Program-made: the position numbers and the translations under genes | Notes under the pieces: generated by a model | The model's database searches: none | The model's input: the letters and a program-made list of their open reading frames with translations, nothing else | What the model was told of the DNA's origin: nothing | Shown here: in pieces, positions 25,701 to 37,500 of the stretch | Position numbering within the stretch: the stretch's first letter is position 1 | How the letters are laid out: each line of letters begins with the position of its first letter | DNA from: Echinococcus granulosus | Lineage: Eukaryota > Platyhelminthes > Cestoda > Cyclophyllidea > Taeniidae | Assembly (NCBI RefSeq): GCF_000524195.1 | Contig: NW_020170381.1 | Coordinates: forward strand, 3,118,401 to 3,182,400 | Direction: 5' to 3' | Length of the DNA: 64,000 nt

Positions 25701-27825
25701 TAATGGGCTCAGGGTCTTAAATTTTACAAGAGCCGAACAAAGGATCCCAAGCATCAATACCTAGATGAAATCTGTTAGAAATAGGTTCATGTATGGATGA
25801 GCTTACTTCGATTATGGCTGTCTTTCTTGCTGCGAGCCCTGATCATAGCAACACGCTGATTATCGTTGCTAGCAGAGTTGCCCGAGAGCATGGGGAGGTT
25901 AGGGGGGCCGGAGAGACTGGTGAGACTGCTACCACCCCAGGTTCCGGTGACACTACTAGCCCCACTGCCACCCGAGGCGTTACCATTACCACCGCCCCTG
26001 GCTCGAGGGATGCTCAAAGCACCCGTAGGGCTCTCGAAGGACTCTCCGACAGTGAGATATGCTCCGCCACTGTCGTCAGCTGGACAGGAGGTGGAAGGCA
26101 TCTCACTCCCCCCGAAACCTCCACCACTTTCACGACCTTTTGAAATGTCACTTTTTACCAGCAGTTTACCACGACGACCGCTATTGTTACCTCCGCCGCT
26201 TCCGTTACCGCCTCCAGATGGAAAGTCACTTGGTCCCAAAAGAGTCAACTTTTTGAAGAAAGGCATACCGATGACAGGATGGTAGATATAGTGGGTTCAG
26301 TACAGCTGTTCGATTTAATATCAAGCTAACTGATGTGATAAGCATTGGAGAGCCCTCGAAACAAATAACCAAATTAAGCAAATACACTGGCACAACAATC
26401 TCCTCTAATTTTCCATCCATTAGGCTAGAGTGGACTACGATTCTTGAGGCAAATATGCCAGTCTTTTAGAGATCATTCAAGTAGTCTGCAATAGTTCCAT
26501 AAGCTATGTGGTGGACGCTTTTATCGGCTGTTTTTTGTGATTAGAACTTAAGCACATTAAAAATAGACCCCTTAACATACTGGACTAACATCCGATCAAT
26601 CATTCTATTAATGGAATCACACTTATGTTACACATTTCCCAACGATAAAAAACTCCTCACTAACATTGCTATGAATAAGTTAACTTAAGCTCTACACACA
26701 ATATGTGCAGGTGTAACAGTCTTAAACTCGTCAATTTGAAAAAAGTACATTGGTTGAACTATGACCCCCAGTAGATGCACAAATGCACATCAGAAGAGTA
26801 AAGTGGTAGTTAAGAAAAAACACTTAGGTGCATATCTGAAAGGAATTGGCAGCAAACGGAAGTTCTAACTATGAGGTGGTAAATAAATGGGAAAGTTTCT
26901 ACTTCGTTAGCAGATGGATTAAGTAAAGAAAACAGTAAATTGACAATCACACCAAAAGCAACAGCACCAGAACTTACTGATGAGGCAAGTTTAATAGAAG
27001 GCGTTATGTTATTGAGGTCAATGTTGTCAATACTCTGTTCATCGCCGATGTTTGTGAAACCCAAATCCATAGGCTTCAGGAAAAAAACAGAAATATGATT
27101 TAGTAATTCTAAGGTAGTTTATGTAACGATAAAAAATGATGAAATCATCGCATATTTGAACAACAAGGAAGGTAACTGACATGGATAAAAGTCCATGCAG
27201 ACCCTCAAACTATCGGTAAAATAACATATCAGTATCCATACCCAAATAACAACTTTTTTATGTATGTACCAAAAATTCTAGGTTTGGCACCAGACAAACT
27301 TATTCAATTTCAAAGCTTTTAATAGGAAATGGAAATGATAAACACACCGACGTAATGCCAGAAGATGGCGACATATTCGGTTCAATATTCATGAGTCGGA
27401 AGTCGAGCTCGTTAAGGGGATTGGGATTGCTGTGGTCTGCAGAGAGTTGAACAGCTGAATCGTTTTCACTGACACTAACGGTACCTCCGGAATTAGGTAA
27501 ACAGGGAAAACAGGAGCGGTGATTATAGTTATGACTGCGATAGTTAATTGGAATCCCTTGTTGTTCTGGGGAGTGAACAAATGAGTAGTTAATTGCTGGC
27601 GCCCGATGTTGCTGTCGAGCTGCCAAAGACTGAGATGTAGAAGGGAAAAAAGACTCAGATCCGGTTGCTATTTGGTGGTATTGGTTTCGACGCTGGCTAT
27701 CAGGTGTTTGATTAGCGCCCTCACCGACGGACATTACACTATATTCGGGATCCTGTCTCCCAGGTAGAGGAAACGAACACCCAGAGTCAGCACCCCTAAG
27801 AAATAATCGATGTTCCACTGTTTTC
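10460..27825 (-). CDS. MITF: MITF/TFEB/HLH-30-family bHLH-leucine zipper transcription factor
   Basis: Family members bind E-boxes (CACGTG, TCACGTGA) and control lysosome/autophagy genes or cell differentiation. The coding exons, in transcription order, are 27348-27825, 26978-27073, 25807-26248, 22618-22699, 16596-16743, 16020-16290, 12828-13351 and 10460-10768. All junctions keep phase. The basic region begins in exon three (SKKDSHNR) and continues with I then ERKRRDYINCQITELGTLLP. The exon at 16743 follows with NKGSILKNSVEYISALQREN and a zipper ending RLVKRIQ, then DLESLL. This aligns without a gap to the vertebrate MITF pattern (ELGTL-P, NKG-ILK-SV-YI--LQRE, RIQ-LE), including the longer zipper typical of the family. 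The DNA-contact His, Glu and Arg are present. N- and C-terminal parts are Gly/Ser/Pro-rich and not conserved. The start codon was not found; the 5' end may lie up to 29870. Confidence 0.85.
12828..13351 (-). CDS. MITF: MITF/TFEB-like gene, Gly/Pro/Ser-rich C-terminal exon
   Basis: An open frame of about 174 codons is flanked by an acceptor (minus, CACCAG at 13352) and a donor (GAG then GTAATT at 12827). It enters with two bases of a split codon, matching the donor at 16019, and leaves in phase 0, matching the terminal exon. The composition is low complexity, rich in Gly, Pro, Ser and Thr, with no family motif. The long plus-strand frames over the same stretch are its complement. Confidence 0.6.
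16020..16290 (-). CDS. MITF: MITF/TFEB-like gene, zipper-end exon
   Basis: It starts DLESLLPSEYLTK, which continues the leucine zipper directly from RIQ of the previous exon. This mirrors the RIQELE of vertebrate MITF. It then runs through an acidic/aromatic stretch (YRQMLQEWSKLHDSNQQ), an Ala/Gly-rich part and NNDDIGTYLDAR. A donor (AGAG then GTATGC) stands at 16019. If that donor is not used, the frame stays open to a stop at 15898, giving a different C-terminus. Confidence 0.8.
16596..16743 (-). CDS. MITF: MITF/TFEB-like gene, HLH helix 2 and leucine zipper exon
   Basis: This exon has 148 bases, entering with one base and leaving in phase 0. It encodes the end of the loop, helix 2 (NKGSILKNSVEYISALQREN) and most of the zipper, ending VIDRLVKRIQ. 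The LQRE motif and the RIQ end line up with vertebrate MITF over the same number of residues. The acceptor (TTTTTAG) and donor (CAG then GTAAAT) are clear. Confidence 0.9.
16744..22617 (-). other. 5.9 kb intron within the HLH of the MITF/TFEB-like gene
   Basis: This stretch is bounded by GTAAGC at its 5' end (minus, 22617) and AG at 16744. Open frames inside, including a plus-strand one at 18089-18523, show no motif or splice-bounded similarity. No repeat family was recognised by eye. Confidence 0.65.
22618..22699 (-). CDS. MITF: MITF/TFEB-like gene, basic region and helix 1 exon
   Basis: This 82-base exon encodes ERKRRDYINCQITELGTLLP and then EEMFRE. ERKRR holds the Glu and Arg residues that read the E-box, and ELGTL-P is the family's helix 1/loop signature. 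It enters with two bases (completing Ile with the previous exon) and leaves with two (completing Asn), so both neighbouring exons are fixed by phase. Confidence 0.9.
22700..25806 (-). other. 3.1 kb intron of the MITF/TFEB-like gene
   Basis: Bounded by GTAAGC (minus, 25806) and TTTTAG (22700). Nothing recognisable inside on either strand. Confidence 0.65.
25807..26248 (-). CDS. MITF: MITF/TFEB-like gene, Gly/Ser-rich exon ending in the basic region
   Basis: It begins LTLLGPSDFPSGGGNGSGG and is dominated by Gly, Ser, Asn and Pro. It ends with RVAMIRARSKKDSHNR and one base of the next codon. KKD-HN is the entry to the MITF basic region (human KKDNHNLIERRRR). Here the residue after HN is Arg instead of Leu. 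The donor is GTAAGC. Plus-strand frames across this exon are complements of the low-complexity sequence. Confidence 0.85.
26978..27073 (-). CDS. MITF: MITF/TFEB-like gene, short acidic exon
   Basis: This exon encodes 32 codons in phase 0 at both ends, with a strong acceptor (polypyrimidine then GAAG) and donor (GTAAGT). It begins PMDLGFTNIGDEQSIDNIDL. The spacing upstream of the basic region and the acidic/hydrophobic pattern (DNIDLNNI) are like the MITF activation helix (VIDDIISLES), but the match is weak. Confidence 0.6.
27348..27825 (-). CDS. MITF: MITF/TFEB-like gene, upstream Ser/Gln/Asn-rich exon
   Basis: An open frame of 159 codons begins KTVEHRLFLRGADSG and ends NMSPSSGITS before GTGTGT, in phase 0 with the next exon. 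There is no clear domain. Its place in this gene rests on strand, phase and composition. An upstream exon must exist, because it enters with one base of a split codon after a plausible acceptor (TCGTAG). Confidence 0.5.
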
Positions 27826-29522
27826 CTACGACAAAAAAATGATGGCATAACGCTTTGAACAGCCTCGATGAAGGTCGAGATGGATAAGATGAAGCGGTAT
27901 CAATGAATCAGAATCCAACCACTAAGTACCCGCCAAACTCAGAAAGGGGCTCGAGATGGAAGAACATCAATCAATTTACGAATACTTAATGTCAAGAGGC
28001 TACCTATAAGTGATCGCACAATTAATACCACCACGAAACCGATGTCAAGTATATAAAGGTCATTGTAATGAAATGCCTATGCGATAAATAATCAGTAAAG
28101 AAATCAAATCAAAGATTGCACGAAATTGTGTCCTTTGTATCGGAAACACAAGACAAGTAGTAGGAAAATTAGAATTTAAGTCCGAGAAGAATGAGCACAA
28201 GCTACCAGTTAGCACCGTGGCTAAAAGCAAAGTAGGATCACGTTTTCCAAGGAGCAGTTACAGGACATCCGGAAACGTATGCATGTGCGATATTTAAAAA
28301 CTAACCTAATAACAAAACCACAGCAAATAACGTGAATTGAGTGGGTTACAAGCGAATACGAATCATTTCTATTCACGAAAGTGACAACAATGTAAAGTAG
28401 CCGAGCAAATAACTGTAGCAAAACTAACTTGAGCCGGCCAAAATATACATCATTCGAGATAAAACTACTCATAGAATCGCCCTGCATGATAATGAAAGGA
28501 CATCACACCCACCTGGGCTAAAATGGCACACGATATTCCGCCAATTTCCTACTGGTCCTCTAGACATGATTTCATGGCCATGGTGACTTCTTTCTGGTTA
28601 AAATATAAATGCAAAAACGATCGACAGCGACATCTTTGAAAGCTTTGAGAATTAAACACAAATTGCATTATCAAAAGCTTTTGACTTTTAACATTTAAGA
28701 GCCAATATACCTACGCTTACAAAACGCTTCATCCATTAATATTTTATAAAGAAATTAATTTGGGTGCAAGTTTTGTGTTATTTCAAAGGCCTGATCACTG
28801 CAGCAGTTACCTTTTACCAGTTTAAAGCCTTGTTGGACGGCGTTTTGCAAATATTAGGCATTTTTCCACACATTTAATAATTCCTGTAAATACGATTGTA
28901 TTTGGTCTTATGGGTACTCTAAATCCATCAAAAACATTAAAAATAAGGCCAGTCTCATTAAAATGAACTTAGTAATAAAAACGCTTCTTATATGGCATTT
29001 AATCAACAGAAACCAACCATCCTGGTTTGTTTCTACCATGTTTTGGGATTTAATCCACCCCATCCAACAAATCACCGTCTACGATACTATGTGGAATCAA
29101 TGTATGCTTAGCTTCACATTTACTGCGGCGATTCCTAGTCTCCTCTCGGCGTGCTTTTGTTTAGATTGAGGCCGCATTATTTGTGCCCATAGCCTCTCAG
29201 CCCTTCCACACAACGATAAAAACCTCGTTTCGCAACTCTAACGTTCCAGCCCTATTTTAGTTTTTACAAATAAAAGAATATATATCAGCTTTCTTCGATT
29301 GCCACCCAACATTTGATAATTTTAATCATTGAAAGATAGTTAAGTAATAGACGTTGCTTTCGAGACACTTGGGGACAAAGATAACATTTCAGAAATTGGC
29401 AACACTTGAAAATTAACTTAAATGACGGATGAGCCTATTTGTAATACACCAATTGTTTGTTAAACGCCCGGTTTTTGCGACAGGCCTTTGAGAGGCTCCG
29501 TTAGGCTAGCTGTTCCCCAGTT
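27826..29522. other. Intron or upstream region of the MITF/TFEB-like gene
   Basis: No conserved exon was recognised. The characteristic N-terminal segment of TFEB/MITF (the LMREQ-type helix that binds Rag GTPases) is not visible here or elsewhere in the window. Confidence 0.4.
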
Positions 29523-29622
29523 NNNNNNNNNNNNNNNNNNNNNNNNNNNNNNNNNNNNNNNNNNNNNNNNNNNNNNNNNNNNNNNNNNNNNNNNNNNNNN
29601 NNNNNNNNNNNNNNNNNNNNNN
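29523..29622. other. Assembly gap (100 N)
   Basis: A run of exactly 100 N, the usual placeholder for a gap of unknown length between joined contigs. It cuts through a stretch with coding-like composition. Confidence 0.98.
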
Positions 29623-29870
29623 GCATGAGCATTCAATGACTGGAACAAATGAGTTGTAGGTGTTTCCATTACAGCACTGACTACGTTGTGATGGCTGGCG
29701 TGGGGAATGTTGCCCAAAAGAGGAGGGCTTTGTATTACGTCTTGGTAATGAACCACTTAGGGGCTCTGCTATTGTACCTACACCAGGTGGGCTGGGCTCT
29801 GGGCCATGCCAGTAGCCCCAACCTCTACTGCATGCCGAATATACATATACTCTGCCCAATTTTTACGTCT
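29623..29870 (-). CDS. Candidate exon truncated by assembly gap
   Basis: On the minus strand a GC-richer open stretch runs from about 29870 to the gap. It is rich in Pro, Ser, Gln and Asn (for example PSSFGQHSPRQPSQRSQ) and stands out from the AT-rich surroundings. A possible acceptor (GCATGCAG) precedes it. It would suit an N-terminal low-complexity exon of the MITF/TFEB-like gene, but a second minus frame is also open and no similarity decides between them. Confidence 0.3.
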
Positions 29871-30829
29871 TTTTGCCTCTTCAAGGAAATCCCAAAACTC
29901 TACATAACACCCATTCTAAATACTACCACAAAGGAGCTACTTGCGCTTGTCTTGCTCCGTGAACAACCTACTCACCGCTTTAATTATTTTTAAAATAGAA
30001 TCTACAAGAGAGGCCTATTTTGGACTTATTAATTCATTTTTCACAAGTACATATGTCTTCCCCCTCCTTTTAAATCACTAATAGCAAAACATTATAAAGC
30101 AGCAATGAGCCAATATGGTAGACGTTTTCTAAAACATACGAAACATTTACGGGTAATCTTGAAAGTTGCGCATCAAAATTAGGTGGTATAACAGGGAAGT
30201 ACAGGGTTCATGAAAGAGATGAATAGAACACCACAGAGGCGCCACATGGCTGAAATTATTCAGCTTCAGCAAACTCGATTAGAAGGGATAGTCTGCCCAT
30301 CGCTGGGATCCTCGCCCACAAGCATCCGTATCTTTGTAAGCATTCGCTAAATTAAACAAGGTACCGCTAATACAAGAGAATATATCACAGTAGTATTGCC
30401 GTGTTTATTCTGACCTTTGTGACATTAATTTAGTCCAAGCAAAAGCAGTGCAAAGTTTTTTTTGAAAAAAAGCTTGTTTTTAGAGATCTACATTGCATTA
30501 CATTCGACTGACCGCTGACGCGCCTAGTACCGACTACGAATGTGGCGAAGGACGTGAGCATGATTTCCGCGGTCACACAATCTCCACTATCTTAAAATTC
30601 CTGGCTTTCAAGAGATAAATGACACCATTTTGACCACCTCAAAATCCAAACAAAGATCGCACATGTACCTTTCAGCAAGTTTTAATTAAATTAGAATACT
30701 CAAGTTGTAACCGTGGCGACAATCTTCATGTGCATAGCACTAAGTTTGGAGAAAATTAATGGAATGTAGAACAACCTAAAATCTAGCATAAATATCTTAA
30801 TATAATGAAAATGAGCTTAACACTAAGAC

Positions 30830-31541
30830 TCAGGAATCACTAGCTCCTGAATCCAAAACCCTTACCAAAGCGTTATCGGGAGTGCATTCAATCTGCTTCA
30901 CGTTGGAAGCACCGCCGAAGAGCTTTGTCTTGGAGGCATTGCCAAGCTGGAGCTCCAAACCGTATTCGTATTTATGCTGTGAGTCGCTGAGCTGGGACAA
31001 TTTAGCCTGCCAATCAATTGTGCAACTGCCCAAGATCTCGTTCATTGTCACCAGCAGGATTCGCCTAAGTGAGCAAATCACATCTAGTAGTTAGAAAATT
31101 ATCAAATTTGGACATCTCTCAATTGGTGAACAGCAAAATAATTGCAAAGTAGTGGGAAAATCATCGCGCTTGTACTCCTATTTATCTGGAACCAACGTTT
31201 GAAAGCGTTTGACAATCCCACACCTGCTCCACGCCATGTAAAAGGAGGCAGACTTACTCGGTAGTCAACATGCAGATACCCTTGTTTCGCCTCAGTGGTA
31301 TGTGGAAGACATAATCCTCAGATGGAGATCTGTCGCGAAGCCTCTGAAACAGTTTAAAGATGGCCCATTGAAAAGACATCAATGAAATGTGAGCGGGGGT
31401 GCTAGATGGTATGCATTCGAGCATACACTGAGAATGATGCTTCCTTCAGCTTCGTTCCGATCGTAGGGACGGATGACGCCATCCAAATGGATGAACCGCG
31501 GCGGACGAACTGGAAGCACGTCCTTTGAGGTGGATGTGGCT
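30830..31541 (-). CDS. VPS13A: VPS13 PH-like C-terminal tail and stop
   Basis: The exons are 31427-31541, 31258-31343 and 30830-31064. They encode [20 protein letters not shown] (human LRPPRFFNEDGVIRPYRLRD), then [10 protein letters not shown], then [16 protein letters not shown] and [10 protein letters not shown]. This is the PH-like fold that ends VPS13A/C. The tail after about residue 60 of the last exon ([16 protein letters not shown]...) is less conserved. Stop TGA is at 30830-30832. An AATAAA hexamer on the minus strand at 30404-30409 is a possible polyadenylation signal. Confidence 0.9.
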
Positions 31542-34500
31542 CTAAAAACAGCAAAGGAAGAGTGGTTGACGCACACAAGACAACCAACACAAAACGGCTA
31601 CAAGTTAAAACAACCATCCTCTGAATTTTTAAGATGCTTTGAATTTCGTAGACGATAAAATTGCAAAAAAGCAATGAATTAGTGCATGCCAAAACATTTA
31701 CATAGATAAGACAATTTAGTACTATCTTAGTGCATTCAAAAGACCAAAGTTCCTTTTAAAAACCTCTTCCATATAACTTGAGAATATGCCGCTACACAGT
31801 GATCTAAGGATTCAAACAGCAGAGTGAAGTCAGTGTGCATTCGGTGGGTCTAAATGCCTGGCGGGATGCGGACCTTCGAATGCCCTCGAAGGAGCTGCTG
31901 GCAAAATCAACCATGCCGGAGACGGGTCGAGTTACGGTGCCGATGAGGCCTTTGCCAAGACCCTTGAAAAAGCCCTCCACACCCTCCTTTCTGGCTCCCA
32001 ATATTGGCTGTGTGATGATGCCCGTCACACCACCGACAACACCCTGACAAGTGAATGCAAAAAATACACACGTTTTATATTCCTCTTTTTCCAGTCCCAA
32101 AAAGTTAATAAGAAAGACAATGATTATAGCGTTACTAAAAACCAGTATCGAAAGTGAAAAAAACTTTGTCAAAAATGAAAAGCACACCGAAAACGTTGTT
32201 TGCACTTTCCCATAGTATTACAGATTATACGCTTAATGAAAGTTGTAGTCGAATTGAAACTGACGTACAAAGATTAATTTGGCCATTAAGTTTGAACCGG
32301 TAGTTAAAAAACGCATACATTTTCATACGAGAGAAGGTTGAGGTCGAAAACACCACAGAATTGAAAGTAGCATTTCTCAAGTAGACTAAACATAGGTGAC
32401 AGAGAATATGGGTGGGGGGAGAGGAAGGGTACTTACCATGACGAGGCCCTTGCCACCCCGAGCCATGCCAGCGCCAAAGTTATCAGGCGTTCGGGTCATC
32501 TCTTCGCGCCTCCGACGCTTGTACTCGTCGTCTAGGGTTAACGCCGCCACACCCTTGCCCAGGGTGCCTGTGATGCGCGACATCGCACCCGCGGCGCCAC
32601 CTAGTCACGTCGCAAAAGGAATACCAAACACGCTACATATGTTAATTTCATTCCAATGAATGCAAAACGCTTTGTCCGGCAAAACAACGGGTAAAGTTAT
32701 GATTGTGCAAAATGCTCTTACTACTAGAAATAAAACTCACCAACGGTGTGGCCGAAGAGACTCCTTACTCCCAACGCAACACCCTCAGCAAATTCCTCTG
32801 TTCCAACAACGGCCCCCTAAAGCAGTGGCAAACATTAGTAGTGGGGCTTAACGTGAAAATAGGGTTAAATCTATAGCTGTGTAATTACTAAAGTTAGCAG
32901 TATGCATAATCTTTGACCTGTGTTGAGCGCAACCGAGCATGCCGAAAGGCGGTTTAATACGGTCAGTAAATTTGCACAAGTCAACACACTAAAAATTCAA
33001 GAATTTACAAATGAGACTATCCATGTGATAGGAGATTGCTAATGTTCCTATCCGATAATCAAAGAATACTATTTTTAAATTAATTGTTTTTCAAGCATAT
33101 AAATTCAAGCGATTAGCCATAGACTCATTAAGTTCAGAGCGGAGAGTGATAAAGTTCAAAATACACAATAGGAAATTACTTTAACAGGTTCGTAGAAAAG
33201 ATCTTCCACACCTTGTGCCATTCCGCGGATAACGCCAAATGGATTCCCAATCACATCCAAACCAAGAATGAGTACATAGGTCTGCTTAATTGCTTGGCCT
33301 GCATAGTAACGACCCATCTCAGTAAGGATTTTGGAGAAGGACATTATTCTTCCTCGACGCTCAAAGTAGCCCAGCCTATGGTAATAATTTCCAAGTAGTC
33401 ATATTTCACCAATTTATTGGACAAAGGGGCTACAGAAAGTTTTTTTTATTAGTAATTCTGAGACAAATATACCGAGTTAACGTGTAGGAGGATGCTACAC
33501 ATCCAAAGGGGTTCAGAGAAGGGCTTGCCCATTAGCAATAAAATCACCCATGTAGTTATAAATAGTAGATAAAAGGGGAATTTGAATGATAAAGAAAAGA
33601 AAAACTAACTTGAAGACAACGTCCTGTACATCTGTGAGCGCGACTCCTAGGGACTGAAGGAACAATTTGAGCACATCACTGTGAAGGGCACTCGGTTGAG
33701 ATTCTTGAGAGCTTCCAAGCAAGGAGAAACTGACGTGCATCTGTAAGTAGAACCATGTTAGGAGGCTTAGTGAGGGTACTACTAACAGATGTAATTATTA
33801 GTATATGCAGATAGAAACATACCTTGATTGGAGAAATGTGAATGTAGTCGATAATGGACTCCCTTCCAGTCTGTAATACATCCTTCACCACAGGAGCGTC
33901 AACTAATGCGCCACTTGTGAGCTTCTGGTCTGCGAGAAAACCAACAAGCTGAAAAGAAATAAACATTGATATGAGTAAATATGGCTTTGTTGCTACGCGT
34001 CTATTTTGAATAACCGAAAAGCGAAGGCTCTACTTCACATTCCAATCATTTGAGATAATGAATCAGGCTGAGAATACCAGAATCCGACAAGAGTCACAAG
34101 CGAACAATAAGCAAATTATGCCCCGAAAACTCAAGTTATGAAAGCAAAGAAAGCATTTTAGCAAACCTAATAGATAAAATGATTAACCCAATCCACCTAA
34201 TAGAGGAATCCTGTTAAAGTAATAATGTTAAAAACACAAACCTATCCTTAGGTGAAAAATGCGTCCATGATGCGAAGTTTTATCAAATAATGTGAATACA
34301 AGTTTACAATTCTTTTGTGCTAATGAATCACAAGACTGAACGCGCAAATCTAAACTGTGATCTCCTCTGCATGGTCTAACATCTCAAAGAAGTTTGTACA
34401 CAAGTCAGAAACAGACATGAAATGAATTGAGTAAAAAGGATGAGACAATAAAGCCCTAAAAGGCACGAAACAGGTAGAGGCACAAGCAGTGGCCGTCAGT

Positions 34501-37500
34501 AATGCTATGACTCCCACTTTGAAGAGTGATAAAACAACAGCTTCAAATTAGTAATTAAAAAAGAGGTGTTTGATGCACGTTTGAAAATCCGCTGCCTTAC
34601 TTCGTCTTGAATTATGACGCTCCCCGCGAAGAAGTCAATCATGTCGTTGAGAAAACCTTGGTCTAGTTGAAACTGCATCTCTTGAATTAAACACTCTAGA
34701 CGCCTACATGGGGAGAAAATGAGAGTATCAGAGTACCAACGTCAAAGTGGGGTGGCAATAATTGCGCATTTCTAAGAAACTCACTTGAATCGATATACCT
34801 CCTCGTCCGTTGTCTTGCAGATGACGGTGAATACCTCAACCAAGGCTTTTGAACCTGAAAAAGAAATGAGTAAAAATTATATCTAATCCACTTCTCGAAA
34901 ATTGGAATTATTTATTAGCACGCATGGATGGAAGTGAAACAAGAAACTGTCATAAATGCGTGATTACAAGCATGAGATTTGAGGGATACATCAACGGTAT
35001 CAGCAACAGAAATAAAGATTAATTTACATCAATCACGAAGTACAGCACGAGATTAATTCGATTCAAGACTAAAAAAAAGCTGAGAGTGGGTACCAGAGTC
35101 GACAACGACGGAGGTAGGCTGAGGGAAGGGAGCGAAGACTACAGGGAAGTGTGCGTCAAGTCTTTGCGAATCCACTTGCACTCGGAAGATTTTTGCGTGA
35201 ATTTGTATTTGATTGGGCGAGGCGCGATACTGTAGTTGCATGCCCGGCTCGAAAGTTCGCTGGAGGGTACAGTTTTCGGGTTCCAGCATGACCATCTGAT
35301 TTAAGTCTACCGTGGTTGTAGGCCGGATAGTGTCGGGCAGAGTCACACGTTTGGGGAAGTCCTCATTTTGGGCGACTCTGTTAAGGAAGGTGTTGTAGAC
35401 GTCCTCTAGAGCCTCGCTCACATCCGGCTTCAAAGGCTTCAGTCGGTTACCTCGTCTCATCTTGTTCCATATGATATCCGAGCTGGGGAGTAAAACAAAA
35501 GGAGTACAGCATCTGCAGGCGCTTCAGATGCTATAATAGACATGATTGCAACGACGACAATTTTTCGTCCCTTCGATATACTTTTCCTTAGTGAATTTTC
35601 GAACATTCGATTCACAATTTTTCATATAATTCACGGCTCAATACGGTGAAGTTGTATTCAACCTTTCATCTTCCTTCATAGAAGGAGCAGAAAAACCTTG
35701 ACTATTCAACATTGCCATAAAATCCTTTAGCAATGCAAAAATAGAAGTAGATTGGAACTTTGTGTGACTGTTAGCCGATTTTGAGCTGCGAGGAGACACA
35801 ATCAACAAAATAGGAGTGAGGTTTTGACAGTATGCAAACCTGCGAATCGAGATGTAGCAGACTTCCTTGCGAAGCTGATTAGTTACCAAAGAAATCCCGA
35901 CAGACTGAAGTACCAGCGAGATGCGATCAGTAACCGACTCCAGTTCCCCAGACTAAAGAAGAGCAGATGCAAACACAATAAACGGTTTTAAGTCAGCTTC
36001 TTTTGTGGTCAATCAAAGTGGGGAAAGAAAGCCATTAGTACTTCGGCTTTTAGCATAGGGAGTAATAATCACTTCAAATAACTAGTATGGAATTATAATA
36101 TCACCGCTAGCACTGACATCGATGCACAATCATTCATGCGGGAGTCTATATTCAGGTAAGACATTTCCAAACACAGATTAAGTAATCATAATCGTAATTT
36201 TACCATAATTATGACATTTTATGTTGTCTAAAGTACATGCAACTTTAATTAAAAGTGAGACGACGTTGAGAGGGATAGGGTGGGGCTGTTAACATTACCA
36301 AAATATCCAGGTAGATAAGTAATGATAAACAACCTACTTTGGCTGTCAAATTTGCAACAGTAGGGTCGTTTGTGAAGAGAAGGGTTCGTTGAAGTTTCGA
36401 AAGAAAAGACACAACATGGATGTTGGCGTTTCCAGACACAAATGTTTCATAACTGTCCTACAAGTAAAAGAACGTATTGGAATCAGGCAGTTGCCTACGC
36501 AAACTGACGTTTGCTTGGTTTGAATTTGTGCTTAATTAACAAATACGAAAAAGATAAATCCAATTATGCGAAAATTATGAATTTGAAATAAAAGTACGCG
36601 CACCGTTGTTATTTCCACCTGCCTCGTCTTTTGAGAATTGTCTACGAAGGTGAAAAATTGCCGTGGTTTACTGGCATCGTCCCATGTGTAGAACATTTGA
36701 TAACCTGACTTTAGAGTATGTGTTACACCTGTGCCTCTAAAAATTGTAAAAACAACAAACCTAATTTTCCTCCTCCAGCCAGCTAATGTAAATTAGAGTT
36801 AATGGGGTACTAGGATCGCAATCGACTTCTCTGTATTTCAATTTATTATAGATAGGAGAGGGTGGGGATAAATTTTAGTTGGCTTTAAGAGAGCATTGGT
36901 GATGGCTCACTTCTGATAAAAGTGGACATTGCGTCCACCATCCATATCGTTAATGATGTGCACCAACGCCATCCCTTCTTTGTAAAGCTGGAGGTTGATA
37001 ACAGTGGCTTCATCCGTTGTCTGAACATCCGTGTACAAACCAATGTACTAAAAATAAGTAGCAGTCATCAAAACGCCTTTTTTTTCCGACGAACAGACAT
37101 TATATCAAGAGATTAGCGAGTGCATGAAACTGGGAACAAAGGAATAAAATGGAATAGTGAAAGCTAGTGAACATACGGGATTGGGTAGCTTCAGAAGAAC
37201 AGTGTTTGATTCGTAAAGGGGGAAGTAGTCAGTGATTACTTTCTGATCCACGCGACAAGTCATTAGCATCTTCTGAGTGTCGCCAGTGGCCGGCCAAAAC
37301 GGTTTCACATCACCAGCTTTGATGGGAATCCAAGTGTCAAGAATGTTTTTCCCTATGTCCCGAACTTGCGCACACTCAACAGCCACCTACATTGGTAATA
37401 ATTTAGCATCATAGTCCAAAGCGTCAGAATATTCCGCACAAATTGTTTAGTCCCATAAAATATGAATACAAATACGTAAATCTCACATGAAAAAAAAACG

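Noticed and set aside
25793..26285. Plus-strand open frames of 116 and 139 codons
   Set aside because: These are complements of the Gly/Ser-rich exon that ends in the MITF basic region; no splice sites or similarity of their own.
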